Below are positions 14,565 through 18,712 of a DNA stretch of 18,712 nucleotides, in pieces. This stretch comes from Chloroflexota bacterium. Lineage in GTDB: Bacteria > Chloroflexota > Limnocylindria > Limnocylindrales > Limnocylindraceae. The first letter of the stretch is position 1, and the number at the start of each line of letters is the position of its first letter. Location of the stretch: the NCBI GenBank assembly GCA_016463555.1, contig JAEMRB010000003.1, positions 1-18,712 of the forward strand, in the 5' to 3' direction. The position numbers and the translations under genes were made by a program. Below the pieces are notes generated by a model. The model was not told the DNA's origin, did not search any database, and saw only the letters and a program-made list of their open reading frames with translations.

Positions 14565-16865
14565 ATGGCAAAACGGGGAGGGGAGAGCACAGGGCGCGAG
14601 GCACGCCGCGGCCCGCTCGCATCACGCTCAGCCCTCCGCACGCTGCTCTCGCTCGCCTTTGCGGTCACTGGCGTCATCTTTGCTGTCGGCCTGATACTCC
14701 CCGGACGCGGGGCCCTCGCCGACGTGTTGCGCGACGTGCTTGCGCCATGGTTTGGCGCCGGGCGCTGGCTGGTCCCAGTACTCCTCATCGGCTTCGCCGT
14801 CTGGATCGAACGCCGTGCCGCTACCGCCTCACGAGTCCCTCTGCGCATCGCCTTGTCGCTGCTTGCACTTGTCGGCCTTCTTGCCCTCGTTGAGATCGTC
14901 TTCCCAACCCTCGGCGGCCGAATTGGAAGCATCGCTGGCGGCGGCGCTGCGAGCCTACTCACCGGCATCGGCGCCTTTGCAGCATGGACCGGGATACTGA
15001 TCGGCGTTGGGCTGGTCCTCGCTGAATCTACGGTGCGGAAGCTCTTCGCCACCCTCTTTGCGGGGGCGAAGGTGGGGGCGGAGGCGCTCGGCGAAGGGGT
15101 CGAGAAACTTGCCGCGGAACGCGAGCGCATCATGCAGGAGCGTGAGGCTGCACGTGCCGCCGAAGCTGCTCGAGTTCATGCTGAAGTGGCGAGTCAACCG
15201 GTGATCGACGTTGCGGCCGCAACGGACACTGCTGCACCCGTCTTGACCACAGAAACCACCGCCGAAGCAGACGACGTAAACGTACGGGCCGGTGCCCCCG
15301 CACGCGGACCAGGGGGCGGCGCTGCAAGCGGAAACGCAGCGCATGCTGCCAGGACTAACTCGGGTGGGGCGCTCTCGTGGGAGCTACCCTCCACGAGCCT
15401 TTTGGATGCTCCAGAGAAGTCTGTCAGCCCAAACGCAAGCATCCATCAGACGAACGCCGCGATCATCGTGCAGAAGTTGCGCGATCTTGGCATTGAGATC
15501 ACCTCCGTCACGGCCAATCCAGGACCGGTCGTTACGCAGTACGAGTTGACACCTGCACCAAATGTGCGGATAAGCCGCATCGAAGGCCTTGGCGATGACC
15601 TCGCGATGGCGTTGAGCGCTCGCTCAATCCGCATCGAAGCACCGATCCCCGGCAAGGCTGTCGTTGGCATTGAGATCCCGAATCACGAAGCTGAGGCGAT
15701 TCGTTTCAAACCACTACTCACGCCGATCGATAAGGTGGGCGCATGGACACCGAGCCAGGCAATCCCGTTTGCGCTCGGTAAGGACGTTGGTGGAGCGCCA
15801 CAGATCCGGGACCTCGCCAGCATGCCGCACCTCTTGATTGCAGGAGCGACGGGCTCCGGGAAGAGCGTCATGGTCAACGCCATCATCGCCTCGTTCCTCT
15901 TTGCCCGTACTCCGCAGGAGCTACGCATGATCTTGGTCGACCCGAAGCGCGTTGAGCTATCTGGATATAACGGCCTACCGCACCTACTTGTTCCGGTGAT
16001 CACCGAATCGGATAAGGCTGCCTCTGCCCTGAAGTGGGCGGTTCTCGAGATGGAGAATCGCTACCGCATGTTTGCGAGCGCCGGCGCACGGAATCTTGAG
16101 GGTTATAACGCCAGCCGCGAGGATATCAACGATCGGATGTTCTCCATTGTGATCATCATTGACGAGTTAGCCGACCTGATGATGCAAGACGGACGAGAGA
16201 CGGAAGAGGCAATCGTGCGGATCGCGCAGAAAGCCCGCGCCACTGGCATCCATCTGATCCTTGCCACACAACGCCCGTCGGTCAACGTGGTCACAGGGCT
16301 GATCAAGGCAAATATTCCGAGCCGAGTCGCCTTCTCCATGGCGAGCCAGATTGATTCGCGAACGGTGCTTGATGCTCCGGGCGCTGAAGACCTCATCGGT
16401 CGTGGCGACATGCTCTTCCAGCCATTTGATGCCCCAAGGCCCACGCGCATGCAAGGAGTCTTCGTCTCGGACCGCGAGATCAACGCCGTGGTTACCCATT
16501 GGCGCGATCAAGGGCTGCCAGATTACCAACTGGGCATCGTCGCTTCCGCCGAACGGAGTGGCGGCGGGGGAACGGATCGTGGACGCGACGACGAGCCGGC
16601 AGACAGACTCTTCGATGAGGCGGTGCAGGTTGTTGCCGAACACGACCGCGCCTCTGCTTCACTGCTGCAGCGCCGTCTACGTATTGGCTACGCGCGAGCC
16701 GCTCGAATCATCGACCAGCTCGAAGAGAAGGGCTATATCGGATCGTTTGATGGTTCGACCGCCCGGGTGGTGAACCGCGACAAGATCGCCGCTGACTCGG
16801 CAGGTGCCACCGGTCGCGGTGAGGGTGGAGTGAACGCAGCGGGGGAGACAGGGGAGGAGTCTTAA
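14565..16865 (+). CDS. ftsK: DNA translocase FtsK/SpoIIIE
   Basis: FtsK is a septum-located motor that pumps chromosomal DNA and aids dimer resolution and segregation at division. The 766-residue protein has four predicted membrane helices (about 27-47, 66-81, 92-113, 129-153) and a short linker rich in Ala, Gly and Glu. The motor follows, with Walker A AGATGSGKS (426-434), Walker B IVIIIDELADLMM (Asp533-Glu534) and the ATQRPSVNVVTGLIKANIP segment (quoted as two adjoining motifs in the family). The gamma winged-helix (about 680-745, RLRIGYARAARIIDQLE) recognises KOPS/SRS-type sites. Length and layout resemble SpoIIIE rather than the long E. coli FtsK. ATG 14565 lies 3 nt after the rnj stop. 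The gene is followed closely by a rodZ-like gene. Confidence 0.96.
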   Translation: MAKRGGESTGREARRGPLASRSALRTLLSLAFAVTGVIFAVGLILPGRGALADVLRDVLAPWFGAGRWLVPVLLIGFAVWIERRAATASRVPLRIALSLLALVGLLALVEIVFPTLGGRIGSIAGGGAASLLTGIGAFAAWTGILIGVGLVLAESTVRKLFATLFAGAKVGAEALGEGVEKLAAERERIMQEREAARAAEAARVHAEVASQPVIDVAAATDTAAPVLTTETTAEADDVNVRAGAPARGPGGGAASGNAAHAARTNSGGALSWELPSTSLLDAPEKSVSPNASIHQTNAAIIVQKLRDLGIEITSVTANPGPVVTQYELTPAPNVRISRIEGLGDDLAMALSARSIRIEAPIPGKAVVGIEIPNHEAEAIRFKPLLTPIDKVGAWTPSQAIPFALGKDVGGAPQIRDLASMPHLLIAGATGSGKSVMVNAIIASFLFARTPQELRMILVDPKRVELSGYNGLPHLLVPVITESDKAASALKWAVLEMENRYRMFASAGARNLEGYNASREDINDRMFSIVIIIDELADLMMQDGRETEEAIVRIAQKARATGIHLILATQRPSVNVVTGLIKANIPSRVAFSMASQIDSRTVLDAPGAEDLIGRGDMLFQPFDAPRPTRMQGVFVSDREINAVVTHWRDQGLPDYQLGIVASAERSGGGGTDRGRDDEPADRLFDEAVQVVAEHDRASASLLQRRLRIGYARAARIIDQLEEKGYIGSFDGSTARVVNRDKIAADSAGATGRGEGGVNAAGETGEES

Positions 16866-16868
16866 GCG

Positions 16869-18191
16869 ATGAGCGATCCGATCCACCTCAGCCCCCAAGC
16901 ACCAGGCCTGAACGAAGAGGGAGCACCACAAGCCCCAAAGATTGGTGATCGGCTGCGCCAGGCTCGCGAACGGCGTGGCGTAAGCATCGCTGAGGCGTCT
17001 GCCACGCTAAAGATTCGCGCCCCGATCCTGGATGCGTTTGAGCGTGAGGACCACAGTCAGCTTCCGCCACGCGTCTACGCACTCGGGCAGCTTCGTAGCT
17101 ACGCCGCCTACCTCGGGCTTGACCCAGCCACGGTCGCAGCGGGGTGGCAGGGGGCCCCAACCCCTGAAGGAGCACCCGCCCCGACACCATCGCAAGGAGC
17201 AACATCGGCAATGGGTCGCCTCGTGGCACTGCGCCCAGGCGTTATCCGCTCGACGCGAGGGGTGCTGGCAATGGGCGGGCTAGGGCTCGCGGTGCTGGTG
17301 ATCAGCGGCTTCATGGTGCTCCAGCTCCTGCGATTTATCTTGCCGCCCTCCATCGCCATTACCTATCCGATCGAAGCGCTCAGCAACCTTGAAGCAGGGA
17401 CGCTCTCGTACGAACTCAGGGGGACTGCCGATGCACGCGCCAGCATCGTGATCGACACGAGCGCTGGGGCGCAGCTGACAACTGAGGCTGACGAGAGTGG
17501 CCTCTGGAGCCTTCTTGTTCCACTCGGCACCGGCCGCACGGAGGTCGTGGCGCACGCGGTTAAGCCGGGCACTGGCGGTGAGTCCAGCACCACAGCGGAG
17601 CGAGTGTTCGTGGTCGCCCTTCCCGATAAGGTCGCCCCTGAAGTCACCGTGACGCAGCCCTCAACCAATCTCGCCGTTGAGAACGGTGACGTGCCGATCT
17701 CGCTCCTCACTGCCCCGAACTCCGAGGTTGCGATCACGGCAACAGATACCTCAGGGGGGCTTATCGCCGCAACGATTACGAGTGACGCGAGTGGGACGGC
17801 CACTGGCGGCATCTCCCTCCCAGCGGGGCGCTGGACCTTGAGCTTCAGCGTCACCGCCGCCGACGGTGCGCTCGGCCAGGCTACCCGCACGGTGGACGTC
17901 TCCTTCCGTGGCGTCATGGTGAGCGTCACTGGCGGCGCCTCCTCAACCTGGATCCGCGTATGGATTGATGGCCAACTCGACCCGACGATTGGCGTTTCGG
18001 GGAAGACAATCGCCCCCGGTACGCGGTTAATCTTTACGGGGGAGAAGCGCATCGAGATCCGTAGCGGCGATCCCTCTGTTCTACTTATCGCCCTCAACGG
18101 GCGTACCATAAGCGGAATTGGGAGCGGCACCGGAGCCGAAACCTATGCCTTCCTCAGTACGGGGCAGGTGCAGAAATCATCAAGGAGGTAG
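16869..18191 (+). CDS. RodZ-like membrane protein: cytoplasmic HTH, one TM helix, extracellular Ig-like domains, DUF4115-like end
   Basis: The N-terminal part (about 24-86, IGDRLRQARERRGVSIAEAS) is the Xre-type helix-turn-helix found in RodZ, where it contacts MreB. A Pro/Ala/Gly-rich linker leads to a single membrane helix (about 134-156, GLAVLVISGFMVLQLL). Outside, two repeated beta-rich segments (about 158-250 and 252-345) look like Ig-like or bacterial adhesion-type folds. The last part (from about 347, with WIRVWIDGQ and GTRLIFTGEKRIEIRSGD) resembles the C-terminal RodZ domain DUF4115. The two extra Ig-like domains make it 440 residues, longer than most. The place after ftsK matches ymfM of B. 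subtilis. ATG 16869 lies 3 nt after ftsK, with GGGGAGGAG just upstream. Role in cell shape is inferred. Confidence 0.85.
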   Translation: MSDPIHLSPQAPGLNEEGAPQAPKIGDRLRQARERRGVSIAEASATLKIRAPILDAFEREDHSQLPPRVYALGQLRSYAAYLGLDPATVAAGWQGAPTPEGAPAPTPSQGATSAMGRLVALRPGVIRSTRGVLAMGGLGLAVLVISGFMVLQLLRFILPPSIAITYPIEALSNLEAGTLSYELRGTADARASIVIDTSAGAQLTTEADESGLWSLLVPLGTGRTEVVAHAVKPGTGGESSTTAERVFVVALPDKVAPEVTVTQPSTNLAVENGDVPISLLTAPNSEVAITATDTSGGLIAATITSDASGTATGGISLPAGRWTLSFSVTAADGALGQATRTVDVSFRGVMVSVTGGASSTWIRVWIDGQLDPTIGVSGKTIAPGTRLIFTGEKRIEIRSGDPSVLLIALNGRTISGIGSGTGAETYAFLSTGQVQKSSRR

Positions 18192-18194
18192 TGC

Positions 18195-18686
18195 ATGCCA
18201 GCCGACAATTCGTTTGACGTCGTCTCGGAGTATGACGAACAGGAGCTCAAGAACGCCCTTGACCAGACGCGGCGTGAGGTCGCCACGCGATACGATTTTC
18301 GCGATGCCACCGCCGAAATCAAAGAGGAGAAGGGGGAGCTGATCATCCGCGTCGACGGCGACCTACGCCTGAAGGCGCTGCGTGACATCCTCGAATCAAA
18401 GTCTGTGAAGCGCGGCATTGACCTTCGAACCTACGACTGGGGGAAGGCAGAGGCGGCAGGCGGGGATACCCTTCGCGTGCACGTCAAGCTGCGCAAGGGC
18501 CTTGACGATGTCGCTGCGAAGAAGATTGCCAAGTTCATTCGTGACACGTTCCCAAAGGTAAAGACCCAGATCCAGGGCGAGGCGGTGCGTGTCACCGGAA
18601 AGTCACGCGACGAACTGCAAGAGGTGATGACGAGCCTCAAGGACCTCGATGTTGAGCGGCCGCTGCAGTTTGAGAACTATCGGTAG
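18195..18686 (+). CDS. yajQ: YajQ family nucleotide (cyclic di-GMP)-binding protein
   Basis: YajQ proteins have two ferredoxin-like domains and bind nucleotides; a Xanthomonas member was reported as a cyclic di-GMP receptor. The 163-residue length is typical. The start NSFDVVSEYDEQELKNALDQ, the ATRYDFRD motif, KSVKRGIDLRTYDWG and the end DLDVERPLQFENYR are diagnostic. ATG 18195 lies eight bases after a strong AAGGAGG (18181-18187) that overlaps the end of the rodZ-like gene. Membership is certain; the ligand in this organism is not known. Confidence 0.96.
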   Translation: MPADNSFDVVSEYDEQELKNALDQTRREVATRYDFRDATAEIKEEKGELIIRVDGDLRLKALRDILESKSVKRGIDLRTYDWGKAEAAGGDTLRVHVKLRKGLDDVAAKKIAKFIRDTFPKVKTQIQGEAVRVTGKSRDELQEVMTSLKDLDVERPLQFENYR

Positions 18687-18689
18687 CCT

Positions 18690-18712
18690 GTGACGCGCTC
18701 GATTAGCGATAT
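18690..18712 (+). CDS. Possible 5' end of another gene, cut by the window edge
   Basis: A GTG at 18690, three bases after the yajQ stop, opens a frame reading MTRSISD up to the edge. The tight spacing fits the gene style here, but there is no Shine-Dalgarno and only seven codons are visible, so no family can be named. Confidence 0.25.

Overview
This is a GC-rich, very compact bacterial chromosome segment with every recognisable gene on the + strand. Most genes overlap by 4 nt (ATGA or GTGA junctions) or are separated by only a few bases. The order ispG / nusA-ylxR-infB-rbfA-nrnA-truB-ribF-rpsO-pnp / asd-udg-rnj-ftsK-rodZ-yajQ resembles the Bacillus-type order (nusA...pnp...asd...rnjB-spoIIIE-ymfM). 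RNase J, a SpoIIIE-like FtsK and the general style suggest a Terrabacteria lineage. My best guess is a streamlined Chloroflexota-like organism, but that rests on gene order and style only, with no tree or database comparison. There are no rRNA or tRNA genes, insertion sequences, CRISPR arrays or signs of recent transfer.

Layout. Positions 1-1334 hold the tail of a probable membrane (site-2-protease-like) gene overlapping ispG of the MEP isoprenoid pathway. Positions 1335-1507 form a non-coding leader with a good promoter and an intrinsic-terminator-like hairpin. Positions 1508-8004 are the transcription/translation operon: nusA, ylxR, infB, rbfA, nrnA, truB and ribF; rimP, usually first in this operon, is missing. 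Positions 8005-11038 hold rpsO and pnp, each preceded by a structured leader. Positions 11039-11114 carry a 15-bp inverted repeat and a -10 box placed so that asd is probably leaderless. Positions 11115-18686 hold asd, a family 4 uracil-DNA glycosylase, RNase J, FtsK, a RodZ-like protein with extracellular Ig-like domains, and YajQ. A possible further gene starts at 18690.

The standout is pnp. The polynucleotide phosphorylase reads as one uninterrupted 865-residue frame. A complete DnaQ-like DEDDh 3'-5' exonuclease domain (about residues 252-417, all five acidic/His catalytic residues present) is inserted in the helical linker between the two RNase PH-like domains. The phosphorolytic active site, KH and S1 domains are also intact. 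This predicts one ring-shaped enzyme combining phosphorolytic and hydrolytic 3'-5' activities. With RNase J (5'-3'/endo) and NrnA (oligoribonucleotides) nearby, the window encodes much of an RNA-decay toolkit. Secondary points of interest are a RibF whose riboflavin-kinase half has lost its signature motif, candidate autoregulatory leaders for nusA, rpsO and pnp, a TTG start for rpsO and a possible ACG start for ylxR.
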